DNA from: Isoetes taiwanensis
Taxonomy: Eukaryota > Streptophyta > Lycopodiopsida > Isoetales > Isoetaceae
Length of the DNA: 64,000 nucleotides
Direction of reading: 5' to 3'
NCBI GenBank assembly: GCA_021234155.1
Contig: JAJEKV010000014.1
Coordinates: forward strand, 2,733,077-2,797,076
Shown here: positions 47,578-58,182 of the stretch, one piece after another
Layout: each line of letters begins with the position of its first letter
Position numbering within the stretch: the stretch's first letter is position 1
Program-made: the position numbers and the translations under genes
The notes under the pieces: model-generated
The model's database searches: none
What the model saw: the letters and a program-made list of their open reading frames with translations, nothing else
Told to the model about the DNA's origin: nothing

Positions 47578-48179
47578 GGAGCAAACACTTTGTTAAACAA
47601 AGTGAGTATGAACTTAGAATCAACAATTCTAAGTAAATATATTGGCAACTAACTTCAAATAAACTAGTTAAGCTATATAAAAGCTTTAACTATAGATTTT
47701 AGTCTCAAACAACTACAATTCCAATGGTCAATAATCCAAATGAATGTAATTCATTATAACCATTCCCCTGCAACTGATCGGGCCTTTCAACTCAGCACAT
47801 CGAATACAACTTAGGTTTTTAATTTATTGATCAGATCCTTGCCGCTTGAGGCGGTTTTATCAATCCATTCGATCGCCTCACTGTAGGGAGTCGTGTTCGG
47901 TTTGATTCGACCTCATATATAACTATAAATAACCGAACATTATTTTCATGAAATTCGCTGACTATAAGGTTTTAACCTTTGCCATTTTATAACTTCAAAC
48001 CATTGAGTATTTTAACCATGTCTTCTCCTTATTCATTGAATATGTCTTCACTACTAGTGTCCTTCATCACACATTCAATAGAACCTAATCTCCTCCTTAA
48101 CCATTGAATTTCTCTTCTCAACTAGTGTTTCCCTTCCACACATCTGAACTATATCTAACATTAACATTTTTCAACATTC
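47578..48179. other. Noncoding; imperfect ~70-bp repeat at ~48010-48150
   Basis: ATTGAAT.TxTCTTC..ACTAGTGT.TCCxTC.ACACAT recurs about 70 bp apart. I see no gene. Confidence 0.35.
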
Positions 48180-48219
48180 CCTACCCTCCGGCGACGTATG
48201 ACGGAACCTGGCATTTGCC

Positions 48220-50340
48220 GGGTTGTTATTGCATAATACCGCTGGCAACCCTCTTTTCGTCGGCCGTTATTTCCCTCCATGAAAGACACCTTCTATCGGC
48301 AGCCACCACCCGATGCGGGATAGGATGGACCCGTATGTCGAATCTATATGATGACATCTGGCAAAGATCGGCCCGGTTGGGTAGGGTCGTCCTTCTTGGA
48401 GATTTCAATGCACGGACAGAGTAGAGCGTACCCATGCGACTTGGCCCCTCACGACGGCGATGTCCTCAAGCCCCACGATACGCCGGTATAGGGATAGCCG
48501 CTGGTCGGATGACGCTTTGTCACCGGGAATGATACTCTGCTATGTGGCATTTTTTGACTTGATAATTTTGCAATGGCCTTTCCGCGGGTCCGATTCACCA
48601 TAGAGATGCACATCTGACAGACAATCGGGGGAGGTCTAGTGTGGTGGACTATGTGCTTGTAGTTCGCGCTAAAGATATGCATCTCATCGGGCCGTTCCGG
48701 GTAGGCCGCAGGAAATGGGATAGAGGAGGTCATTTTATCACCTCCCACTTTATTTGGACTGGTTTGGCGCCCGGAACTCCCCACCTATGCCGACCCCTCC
48801 TCGGTGAGACTTCGACATGAGCAGCGGTAGCAAGATGCTCGCCGAATGCCCTCCGGCACTTCAGACCTCCACACTAGAGCAACGTGACGGACCGGTGACT
48901 TCGCTATTCGGGATGCGGCCGGACGGAGTGCTTTGGCGTAACCCGTCATGCGCTTCGGTCAAGAACATTCCCGCTAGCCCATGGTTTGATGCGGATCAGA
49001 AGAACGCATAGCGGCGGCTTCACATCCTCACGGATCCGGTGCATTGGAGCCACCACGACGCGACCACATCCGGCTGACCACAAAGCGGTACCTTTGCCGG
49101 GCATCGAGGTTCGGTCATTGGACGCATCCTCAACCTTTTAGCGCAGAGTGCTTCCTCAAGGCCAGCCCAAATTCTTGGCGGGGACATCACACCCCGTTAG
49201 AATCGATACTTGCAGCCAGCTCTATGACCCCTTGAGGGACGCTGCATATACCTACCGGATGGCCCCATTGGTTCTCGCGGATGAGGGATGTTGAGGAGGG
49301 CCTCGCGAACGGCTAGCTAATGGGAAGGCAACCGACCGATGGTATCGCGGTAGAAGTTACTCAAGTGGGCCCGAGGCGTTCCGCATTGTGGATCCCTCAC
49401 CTACCCCGTTCAACGAGCGATGCGGGAGGGTTCCCCGACAATGGACCCAAGCGAGGGTTGTTCCCATTCACAAAGCGAGGCTGACCCCAAATGTCCTACC
49501 ACCACAGGGCGATCATGGTCCGCTTCGGTATTTGCCAAACTTGTTTCGCATTCTCGAAAGCGGCTGATTGACCCCGGGCGTAGGCTGACGTGGATGTCGA
49601 GCCCCCACACGAGGCGAAGGCCGACCCAGCCACTCAACGTTGACCATATCTTTACCGCTGCGGGCCGTGATTGAAGACAAATTTAATCAATCATTTGGAC
49701 TTGTTATTCTTTACTTTGTGGACTTCGCCAAAGGCTTTTGATACGGTTCAGGAAAAGTTGTGGAAGATCAAGGCCAATCGGGCCTCCGTCAGGCTTTGTC
49801 GCCATATACAAAGGTTGTATGAGAGTTGTTTTGGCAGGATGCGATCGGCCAGACCAAGCATTTACCGATGATATCGGTCCCGGGTTTGCCCCTCTGTGAC
49901 ACTTTTGGCCTCACATTGATCGCTTAGAGCCACGGGCTTACCGAAAGCATGGGGATGGCATACATCTTTGCACCAGGTCATCCGCCGGCCATCTATCGCG
50001 GGCGATGTTGGCGGCCGCCCACACCCCGAAGATATCGGTCTCACCGGATGCCCTGACACATTTTGTCGCTCTGCATACATGCGCGCCAACTGCCAAGACC
50101 GAGGGTGGTTCTCATTGCGTCCTCTTCCGTCACCCCATGCCTCCTCGTGACTCACATATCGGGGATGTTCGTACGCCATCACGCCCCACCCTGCAATTAC
50201 TGGGGGTGGAGTTCCCCTCCTCGCCTCTCAGGCGTCATCCGCTTAATTGTGACAACAGTGGGAAAGCGCTTTATGCAATGCGTAACAACAGTCACCCGTG
50301 CGGTAGCTATATGATTGGGCCATCACCACATCCGTAGAGA
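48220..50340 (+). pseudogene. LINE B endonuclease/RT remnants
   Basis: Pieces in all three frames follow the LINE order. The endonuclease GDFNA box sits in the frame ending at 48424, and the VDYVLV box lies ~240 bp on. The RT palm box starts FAKAFDTV near 49730. The YADD box is not readable where expected near 49970. More Cys/Arg/Pro-rich frames follow to about 51060 and are probably decayed C-terminal coding sequence. Confidence 0.65.
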
Positions 50341-51249
50341 CATCGGGTCGAAATTGTCCCTTAAATGTCGGTCGGGTTTGGGGCCCGGCCGATCCTTTGA
50401 CGCACTGAATGACTTGAGAAAAGTGACATTTTGCACGGAGCATTTGGGGTGAAACCTTCATCCCTATCGATTCTCGGGCTGCGGGAACTGGATTCTTACG
50501 CTTCAAAGGCGACCCTTGATAGACATCCGCTTATTTTGGAAAGTGGTTGCTATGGGTGATGCTTTCGGCTCCCAAGGCTTAATCGTGGCCATGAGTCCCG
50601 AGCTGGGCCCGCTTAGGGGTGGAGGTAAGAGATCGGTGGTTCGCCGGATGGAACGTCGCGAGAACCTGGATCGCGTCTATTTGGTAGCTACCGCCGATCG
50701 TGGCGACTGCGGAGTTACCTAGATGCTTTGTTTCCTTTGGCAAGCTCGACCCCATTGCTCTACAAAGAAGTCAAAATGGCCATTACAAAGGAGCACATCA
50801 ACCCCGGTGTTAGCCCGGGGCCCACGACTCTACCTGGTTCCGCTCTACCGCGAAAAGCGTGCTCATTGCCTCCATTCGCCGCAGTGTGCCCACCCATCTT
50901 CGCGGATCGGACGTGGGCAGGATTAGGAGCCCTGCCAGACAAAGCTCTGTCGGTCTTTGTCGAAACCGTGCCGTTGAGGATGAGCGTCCACACTTTCCGA
51001 GTTGCCCGCCTCGGTGGTCGGGCCGAGATCACGCCCCTTAGTACTACTGACGGCGTGCCTTGCATTTGCCGATGAACACACCGTCAAGATGCGTGCCACA
51101 GGGTCATACATCCGGGGAGGTAATCGACTCCGCGAGGTCACTTTGCCCCCGCTTTCAGTGTCCGTGACTAGGCACTCACGGGGTGGTGCATGACCAGATA
51201 TATTGGGATGTTTCGCATTTTATATGATTAGCATAGTTTGTCGTTAGGC

Positions 51250-51317
51250 CGACACGCCGCGGTTTTCCCTCAAACCCCTCTGGTGGGGGTTTTAATCCGC
51301 AAAGAATCCGCTTGTCG
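51250..51317 (+). other. LINE B 3' hairpin
   Basis: CCGCGGTTTTCCCTC and GGGGGTTTTAATCCGC pair at the GCGG/CCGC base, with CGACA/TGTCG outside. It has the same inner motif as LINE A and the two-module element but a different stem sequence. It lies ~75 bp before the (TTCC)n end. Confidence 0.65.
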
Positions 51318-51468
51318 CTTTTATTGGGTCCCATAGGACCCATTGGTCTCGTGGGATCTATAAAAGTAACTCCTTCCTTCCTTCCTTCCTTCATGTTAGA
51401 TATATCGATGCTTGGATTTTCAAAGCATTGAACTTAACCCTTTTGCATCTTATCTTCTTTTCGGTATT

Positions 51469-51759
51469 TCATGCATCACTGTTATCTTCCCCTGGATTTA
51501 CAGTTATAGATTGGCTTACACCAATATCCTTCAGCAATTTAATTTCTGTATTTCCTGTATCACTATGATCTTCCCCTGGATTTACAGTTATAGATTGGCT
51601 TACACCAATATCCTTCTGCAATTTTATGAACCTGTGCACTGGAATAACCTTAGTCAATATGTCTGCAATTTGTTCAGTGGAACTTATGTACTCAACTGCA
51701 ATTATTCCTTTTGCAACTATATCTCTTATAAAATGCACATGAAGCTCAATATCTAGCAT
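51469..51759 (-). CDS. Copia RNase H C-terminus (probably copia 2)
   Basis: 97 codons: LDIELHVHFIRDIVAKG, then STEQIADILTKVIP, then KLQKDIGV, the usual end of copia pol. It begins at the residue where the copia 2 RNase H at 55836 stops (KHIDI), on the same strand and in the right order. This suggests one element split by ~4 kb. The tail carries a tandem duplication reading KDIGVSQSITVNPGED twice (period ~75 bp). Confidence 0.75.
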   Translation of the reverse strand: MLDIELHVHFIRDIVAKGIIAVEYISSTEQIADILTKVIPVHRFIKLQKDIGVSQSITVNPGEDHSDTGNTEIKLLKDIGVSQSITVNPGEDNSDA

Positions 51760-51976
51760 TATAACAGGGGTTTTTTTTTCAAGTTTTGTACGTTTTTTCC
51801 TATGATTTTACTATGATTTGAAGGGCGTATTCCATGAGGTCTACTCATCAGTACAAATAGAGTGCGCACCATATTTTCTTTTGCTTCCTCTTTTTTTTCA
51901 TCAGTTTTGTAATGGTCTTGTTAGGTATGTAGACATCATCCCATGCAAACATCGGCCCGTTCTGTTTAGGGCAACG
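51760..51976. other. No feature seen
   Basis: T-rich noncoding DNA; nothing recognised. Confidence 0.3.
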
Positions 51977-53087
51977 AAATGTTAGGGTAGGCCACATTTC
52001 TTGTTATTATCATCTGTTTTACATCCTATAATTTTCTCTGAGTTTCCTGTGACACCTGGCAGGGTGCTAGTGCCAGCTGTCCTAGCTAGTGCCATCTGGC
52101 TCAAAAATTTCCTCTATGCAAACCGAAAAGGCAAAGAACGCCCCAAAATATGAAGCTTTGTGCAAATATAAAATGCAAATAAGCCATAAAGTATGGAGCT
52201 CTGTGCAAAGGAAAATGCCCCAACAGACTCCAACAGACTGGTCGAACTCAAACTACAGGGCACAAACAATTGGTCAAATCTCAAACACCGGCGGGAGAAA
52301 GCCCTCAGATGCCAAAGAAAATCCAGAGTCAGGGGAGAAAGCACAGATGCCAAAGAAAATCCAGAGCAATGCAATCAAAACCAAAATAAGCCAAAGAAAA
52401 TCCCGAGCAAATTAATCGAAACCAAAATAAACTCAAAATCAAAATCGACTTGGGCCGCTCAAAGAAAACCTAAAACACTAATCGCAAAGAAACGTAAACC
52501 AAGAAAGAAAGAAAGAAAGAAAGGCTTGCAAGAAAGCACAGAAGCAAGAAAGAAAGGTCGGGATAGCCTTGCATGTTACTCAACCGGTTAACCGGTAAAA
52601 AAAAAAGCCTGATCGGTAATATTCTTGTAGAAACATGGAAAAATAACAAGAAGTCGTGATTTTACCTGAAGATTTCGCCAAAATATCAAGATCTTTCGCA
52701 AGAAATGATGCTGCACTGTTGCATGTATCTCCAACCAACGAAATCTGCAAGAAAAACATGTTAGGACGCATGCATTTCACAAAAATCATGCCAAAATCGA
52801 AAGATAATCATCAAAATCGAAAGAAAATCATGCTAAATCTCTGAAAATACTGTCAAAAAATGCTGAATAAACACAAAGATCATCTTAATCGAAAATGCTC
52901 AAAATCGGCGCTACCGCCAAAATCAACACCGGACGGTCCGGAACCCACAAAAGACGATCCAAAGAAGCAAAAAGTGGACAAAGGAAGCTAAAAAGCGGCT
53001 AACGGACCCGCCATAGCCGAACCTCGCCATAGCCAAAATGTCAAGATTTGGCCACACGTCGCGAAATGTGGCCTACCCCTAACATTC
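51977..53087. mobile_element. Candidate 1.1-kb element with ~25-bp TIRs
   Basis: GAAATGTTAGGGTAGGCCAC followed by ATTTC (51977-52001) and its reverse complement with one extra base (53063-53087) bound a segment with no known gene. The interior has an AG-rich stretch (52100-52560) with an (AAGA)n run near 52500-52525. No target duplication is evident, so the call rests on the inverted ends only. Confidence 0.4.
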
Positions 53088-53289
53088 GGGGGAATGTTGG
53101 TAGGCCATTCTGCGAGGAGTCGCGACCAGCGGCTCATCCCCTCGGGGCTCGCCGGTGGCCTTACCCCACGTAATGGCCTCGCCGGGATCCCCTAACAAAA
53201 AGGGCTATTAATTCATCCGTCTCTGTTGGGGTTGTTTAGCACGATCGGTGTTGCATGGTTGGAAGCAGCTCACGGCTATGGGGCGTAGC

Positions 53290-53375
53290 GTTATTTCGGC
53301 CCGTCATTCAACACGTTATTTCGAGCCGTTATTTAAGCCGTTATTTCGAGCCGTTATTTCGAGCCGTTATTTCGT
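53290..53375. repeat. 13-bp tandem repeat TTATTTCGAGCCG
   Basis: About six units in a row, three of them exact; the first units are degenerate (CCCGTCATTCAACACG). Confidence 0.8.
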
Positions 53376-53848
53376 TGCCATTTTCAGGCTAATTTATCGA
53401 CCAGCGAAAGGTTATATTTTTTATTCACAAATTTTTCTTCTTCCCTGCAATTTTTTGGATTGTTTCCTTTCTTAGGCGAGGATCATTTACAAATCACATC
53501 TTTTCTTGCAATCTATAACATTTCATGGTAGTATCTGCGCATCACAGATCCGGGCCCGAATATTTGTGATCGTCTCTGAACTATCAAAATTGTTGTACCC
53601 AGAACTTACTGAACTGGGTGAGCTCGGAAATGCTAAAGGCGGTCTAGTATTGAGATCAATTTTTTGGTACTTGGTAGTAAGCAGATTATTTATGCTTTAT
53701 CTCTGTTCATTGCATATTTATAATGCTAGATATTTACTCTGTGATATACTTGTGAAAAAACCGTCTTGTTCAGTTACCAAACTTGAAACTTTCCACTGTT
53801 TTTGATATGTCACATGGCCAAAAACGATTCTTGCACGCAAGCTGAATC

Positions 53849-53856
53849 TATAAAAG
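53849..53856 (+). promoter_or_regulatory. TATA box
   Basis: TATAAAAG lies 50 bp before a start codon at 53906, a spacing that would give a ~25-base leader. It is the most convincing promoter-like site in the window, though a TATA match alone is weak. Confidence 0.35.
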
Positions 53857-53905
53857 ATGTAAGACGTAACTTGAGCTTGAGAGATCATCAGAACAAAGTT
53901 TGAAG

Positions 53906-53989
53906 ATGAAGGCTTTATTACTGGCATCCGCAGTGATTTTGATTGTGTTGCAGTTTGCAGACGCATATAAGATTCATAGGGTTTCATAG
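53906..53989 (+). pseudogene. Short ORF with signal peptide
   Basis: 27 codons: MKALLLASAVILIVLQFADA, then YKIHRVS and a stop. The first 20 residues are a textbook secretory signal with a plausible cleavage after ADA. The stop falls in a 9-bp tandem repeat (TTTCATAGG three times), so a longer secreted protein may have been truncated. Downstream frames show no known family. Confidence 0.35.
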
Positions 53990-54103
53990 GGTTTCATAGG
54001 GAAACTATTTCTGGGCAAAATATGGCGAAGCAAAAGGCCGCTTCTGCTACCACTTTGAGTCTGCAAAATGCTTATAGATGCAGATATGTTATGCAATTTT
54101 TGG

Positions 54104-54457
54104 TCATGGCTGTCTCATTCTTGGCCTGGAAGCATTTGCAGATGCTGTTTTAAATGGGATATGACTTGATTTGCACAATTTTTATACAGAGTGCATCTTG
54201 ATTATGACATCATGGCCATCTCATTCCTGGCTTGGAGGCATTTCCAGATGCTGCTGTTTTAAATGGGACAAGACTTGATCTGCACAATTTCTATACAGAG
54301 TACATCTTCATTATGACGTCATGGCCATCTCATTCCTGGCTTGGAAGCATTTCCAGATGCTATTTTAAATGGGACAAGAAGCATTTCTAGATGCTATTTT
54401 AAATGGGACAAGACTTGATCTGCACAATTTTTATACAGAGTACATCTTCATTATCAC
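54104..54457. repeat. ~106-bp tandem repeat, three units
   Basis: Units start at 54104, 54210 and 54319 with TCATGGC(C/T)(A/G)TCTCATTC and end with ACAGAGTxCATCTT. The third unit contains an extra internal ~30-bp duplication around GCATTTC.AGATGC. Similarity is high, so the expansion is fairly recent. The flanks 53990-54103 and 54458-55142 hold nothing recognisable. Confidence 0.8.
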
Positions 54458-55142
54458 AATCTTTTTTGATTTGTTTGACAGAATAATACTCCTTATTTAA
54501 GTTGTTTGAAGAATAATGCTCCTTCTTAAGTTGTTTGAATTCTGCAGTACGTTGATAGAATAATGCTCAGAGCAAGGGGAGGTTGCATATAATTTAGAAA
54601 TCTTGTTTTGTGGTCTCGCACACAATTATGCCTGAATAATCCAGCCTTGAGGCTTGGGCCTCGCCTATGTCCTATTGACACCTTTGCGCCTGGTGCACCT
54701 TTCAAACACAGGAATCTAGACTCTTGCACCATCTCAACAAGTAAAAGAATTTATTTTGCATGCTTCCTGCATATTTGAAGCTATGTCACGGATAATAATG
54801 TTTATTAAAATGGTGGTTTCTTCCTTCTACTTTTCTTGTCTTGTCATCTTTCTTGTGCATTTCCAGAATGTAGTTAAAAGCTTCTATAATTGCATGTACA
54901 GTTTCAGTAGATGCTCTTCTCATTTTACTGTTGGTGTATAAATTCCATAGAAGTGTGATACAGTTAGTGGCATGCGGAAGCCTCATTTCATGTGATACAT
55001 GTCCTTTAGAATTAAACGTGCCTTTTCGATTCAAGATTATATCTTCAAACTACAATACGATGGTTCCAAATCTCAATTCTTGTTGCTTCACATATTAATT
55101 TATCTTTCTATGGTTATATTATGACATATTGTATCTGAGGCT

Positions 55143-55325
55143 ATGCCTTTTGGCCTACTGAAACAGAATGCTAGCTCTCCGGAGCGGAGCGAAGGCACGA
55201 TCCACCTTCCGCGGAAAAAAGAAATGAATCGAGAGGCCGGTGATCAGAAAGGATTTTCAGTCCTTTGGCAATCTGATTACTCTGATTTGGAACAAGAAAT
55301 ACATCATCCATCATTAGAGTATTAG
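55143..55325 (+). CDS. Hypothetical short ORF or exon
   Basis: 60 codons, MPFGLLKQNASSPERSEGTI..., hydrophilic and natural-looking (QKGFSVLWQSDYSDLEQEIH). An exon acceptor may lie just before it (TATCTGAG). No family is recognised and no neighbouring exon is seen. Confidence 0.2.
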   Translation: MPFGLLKQNASSPERSEGTIHLPRKKEMNREAGDQKGFSVLWQSDYSDLEQEIHHPSLEY

Positions 55326-55393
55326 GTAATATCTATATCTACACCCCTACACCATCCTGAAGGCCCCGAAGGGGCCAAAATTTTTTTTAGTTA

Positions 55394-55835
55394 ACATAAA
55401 CCATTAACACACAACTACCATTAACATTATTAACACAAACCATTGCATTTAACACATTTAAATTAAAATCCCCCTTAAACCCCCTTTGGTTTGGGTGCAT
55501 ATTCACACGGGGGGTTACGTAGGGCAGCGAGAGCCCTAAAAAAATTACAATACATGTACAAAATCAACACCATTAAGTATATTATCTCAAACCTTATAGT
55601 ATTTTGCAAACCTTAATATACAGTATACAAAAACTTGTACATGTATACGGATCGCTATGTATGGTCCAGATGTTGGAATAAAGGGCAAATATGCCCATCC
55701 GACAGCTCTCGTTGCCCGGAGTAACCCCCCGTGTGAATATGCACCCAAACCAAAGGGGGTTTAAGGGGGATTTTAATTTAAATGTGTTAAATGCAATGGT
55801 TTGTGTTAATAATGTTAATGGTAGTTGTATGTTAA
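55394..55835. mobile_element. Foldback element with ~140-bp arms
   Basis: The left arm (55394-55535) and right arm (~55697-55835) are nearly identical inverted copies: ACATAAACCATTAACA, CTACCATTAACATTATTAAC, CCCCCTTTGGTTTGGGTGCA and TTCACACGGGGGGTTAC. The ~160-bp centre is unrelated. The right end coincides exactly with the point where copia 2 RNase H stops. The left flank is not copia, so this is not a simple insertion into copia. Confidence 0.75.
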
Positions 55836-57255
55836 TGGTTTATGTCAATGTGCTTAGTTCTCTCATGAAGAACTGGATTTTTAGTTATTGCTATGCAGCT
55901 CAAACTATCAATAAACAGTATTGTAGGCTTTTGTTGTTCAGACCCTAATTCTGCTAATAATCTTCTTATCCACACTACTTCTCTGGCTGCTAATGAGGCT
56001 GCATTGTATTCAGCCTTTGCTGTTGACATTGCAATACAACCCTGCTTTTTACTTCTCCATGAAACAATGCTCCCTCCAACTTGCAGAATGTAACCTGATG
56101 TTGATGCCCTAGTGTCCATATCTCCTCTCCAATCTGCATCAGAGTATGCAGTTCAAGATTATTATTTGAGAATGTTAACCCTTTATTGCTAGTTCCCTTC
56201 AGAAACCTGAGAACATGCTTTGCTGCACGCCAATGTTGCATACCTGGATTATTCCCAAACCTACTCAACATATTAACACAATAGGCTATATCTGGTCTGC
56301 TGCAGTTTGCCACATAAAGAAGGCATCCCACCAATTCGCTATATGGATAATTTTCCATCTCCAACATTTCCTTTTCAGTTGTAGGGCATGAATCTAGAGT
56401 TAATTTCTGACTTGTTACCATAGGAGACCTAACACTATTGCATTCCATCATTCCAAATTTATGTAGCATCCCTTGAATATTGCTATTTTGAGTCAAGGTA
56501 ATCTTTTTGTGCACTCGATCCCTGCATACTTCAATCCCAAAAAATCTTTTAAGTGGTCCCAAATCTGTCATTTTGAACATGTTGCTCAGCAATTGTTTGC
56601 ATTGATTTAAGCATTGTAGATTGTCAATCACCATAATATTATCATCTACATATAATGCAATGATGCAAAAATGAATTTTCTCTCTAAACACATATAGATT
56701 ACCATCATTTTCTAGTTTGCTGAAGCCTTGTTCTCTCAGAAAACCATCCATGCATAGGTACCATTGCCTTGGAGATTGTTTGAGGCCATAAACAGCTTTC
56801 TTTAACTTCCACACCTTATCCTTTCCTAGTTCAAATCCTTGAGCTTGCTGCATATAAATCTCTTCATGTAGATCAGCATTTAAAAATGCTGTATTGACAT
56901 CCATATGGTGAAGTTCAAGGTCTAGTGCATTGGCAAAGGCAAGTAGAACTCTCAAACTAGTTAGTTTAACAATAGGTGAAAAAGTCTTGTCATAGTCAAT
57001 ACCATTTCTTTGAGTGAAACCTTGGGCAACCAACCGCGCCTTGAATTTTTGTTCTCCATCATGACCTGTCTTCACCATGAACATCCATTTATTTCTAACA
57101 ATGTTTTTATTTTTAGGCTTCTCTACTAATTCATATGTTTGTGTTCTAGTAAATGACCTCATTTCATCTTCCATTGCAAGTTTCCATTGATTTGAATTTT
57201 CTGAATTCACTGCTTCCTCATAAGTTTTAGGCACACTAGGCTCTAAAATTGCCAT
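55832..57255 (-). CDS. Copia 2 reverse transcriptase and RNase H
   Basis: A 421-codon frame (57255-55990) holds NQWKLAMEDEMRSF, KARLVAQGFTQ, HHMDVNTAFLN (first Asp), YGLKQSPRQW, ALYVDDNIMV (catalytic pair, near 56640), FGIEV and SRPDIAYCVNMLSRF. An indel near 56130 shifts it into the RNase H frame (56119-55832) with MDTRASTSGY, SWRSKKQG and AKAEYNA, ending at KHIDI. All RT catalytic residues are present. Confidence 0.95.
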
Positions 57256-57480
57256 AATATCACTGATTTCAATGTTGAGAGTTTGAAGTCGTTTAGATGT
57301 ACCAGCAGGGGTTCTCCCATGTTTTTCATAATCTATGTCATTAATTCATTCTCTCAGTCTTTCAACCTCTGTGCTTTTCTTCCTTAAGGTCATTTCCTTT
57401 GCATCATGTTCTATAAGTTTATCTGCCTCCTCAGCATTTTTTTTCCAATATGATCAGCAGTCTCTATCCTCCCTTCTTCT

Positions 57481-57856
57481 CAGTGTTGTTCAAATACGCG
57501 TATTTTTTAAAAATGCATACGTAACCTCCCGTACCGTACGGTACACGTATTTTTTAAAAAATACGCTTAATGCTTTTTTCAAAAAAACAGACACTGTTTT
57601 CTCAAAATAGACTCAATCTGCACCCAGTAGGATTCGAACCTGGACCTCCCAGATAACAAACAAACATGCTAACCAACTTTCCAACAATCTGTTTGTGTTT
57701 ATATTGCATAATTTGTTATATTTAAGCTTTTTTTCAATTTTTTTTAAAAACGTATTTTAAGCACTTTAAGTACGTATTGCGTATTGTATAAAATACGTAT
57801 TTTTTCAAAAAATACGTCCGAAACGTACGGAACGTATCACGTACGGGACAACATTG
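57481..57856. mobile_element. hAT-type MITE, 376 bp, in copia 2
   Basis: The ends are CAGTGTTGTTC and GGACAACATTG, an 11-bp inverted repeat with 2 mismatches. Exact 8-bp target duplications CTTCTTCT lie at 57473-57480 and 57857-57864. Removing element plus one duplication makes the copia 2 linker frame continuous. The 8-bp duplication and CA..TG ends fit hAT. The interior has arrays of AAATACGTATTTTTT near both ends and a tRNA-like segment. Confidence 0.85.
57618..57693 (-). other. tRNA-like segment inside the hAT MITE
   Basis: On the minus strand GGTTCGAATCC (57630-57640) is a perfect pol III B box. About 26 bases before it, GTTGGTTAGCAT (57666-57677) resembles a D-loop/A box. The T stem is imperfect and I cannot fold a clean acceptor or anticodon arm, so this is a tRNA relic, not a tRNA gene. 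Confidence 0.5.
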
Positions 57857-57864
57857 CTTCTTCT

Positions 57865-58173
57865 CTATTGTGATCTCTGGAATTTTCAACAGTATCATCA
57901 TCATCTGCTAGTGCATTCTTTATATCTGTATCATTATGATCAATGTTCCCAAATAGATCATGTCTACTGTCAATTTCATTCCTATTTTTGTAGAGTATGT
58001 TTTCATTGAACTTAACCTCTCTGCTAATAATAATTCTCCTCTTCTCTGGAGCATAAATTCTATACCCCTTGGACATTTCATCATACCCAACCATGAACCC
58101 TTTTATTGCTCTATTATCAAGTTTTTTTCTTACCTCTTTAGGCACATGGAAAAATGCCATACATCCATATGCC
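57865..58173 (-). CDS. Copia 2 integrase C-end and linker
   Basis: Continues the integrase from the other side of the 1-kb element: KAYGCMAFFHVPKEVRKKLD, GFMVGYDEMSKGYRIY and FNENILYKNRNE, then an acidic linker (DHNDTDIKNALADDDDTVEN) that runs up to the hAT MITE. It parallels the YGCMAYVHVP region of copia 1. Confidence 0.9.
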
Positions 58174-58182
58174 TTCAAGTAT

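Larger units (their letters stand above)
48180..51392 (+). mobile_element. LINE family B
   Basis: A second non-LTR element, clearly different from family A, on the plus strand. The endonuclease remnant shows VVLLGDFNARTE (near 48400) and SSVVDYVLVV (near 48640). The RT remnant shows NVDHIF then KAFDTVQEKLW (near 49735) and LQLLGVEF (near 50195). A 3' hairpin lies at 51250-51317 and the end is (TTCC)n at 51372-51392. Frames are badly broken; no long RT frame survives. Confidence 0.75.

Noticed and set aside
51977-53087. A confirmed DNA transposon
   Set aside because: The inverted ends are good but no target duplication or internal signature is seen, so it is listed only as a candidate.
57618-57693. 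A functional tRNA gene
   Set aside because: The B box is perfect but T, anticodon and acceptor stems do not pair properly, and it lies in a MITE; kept only as a tRNA-like relic.
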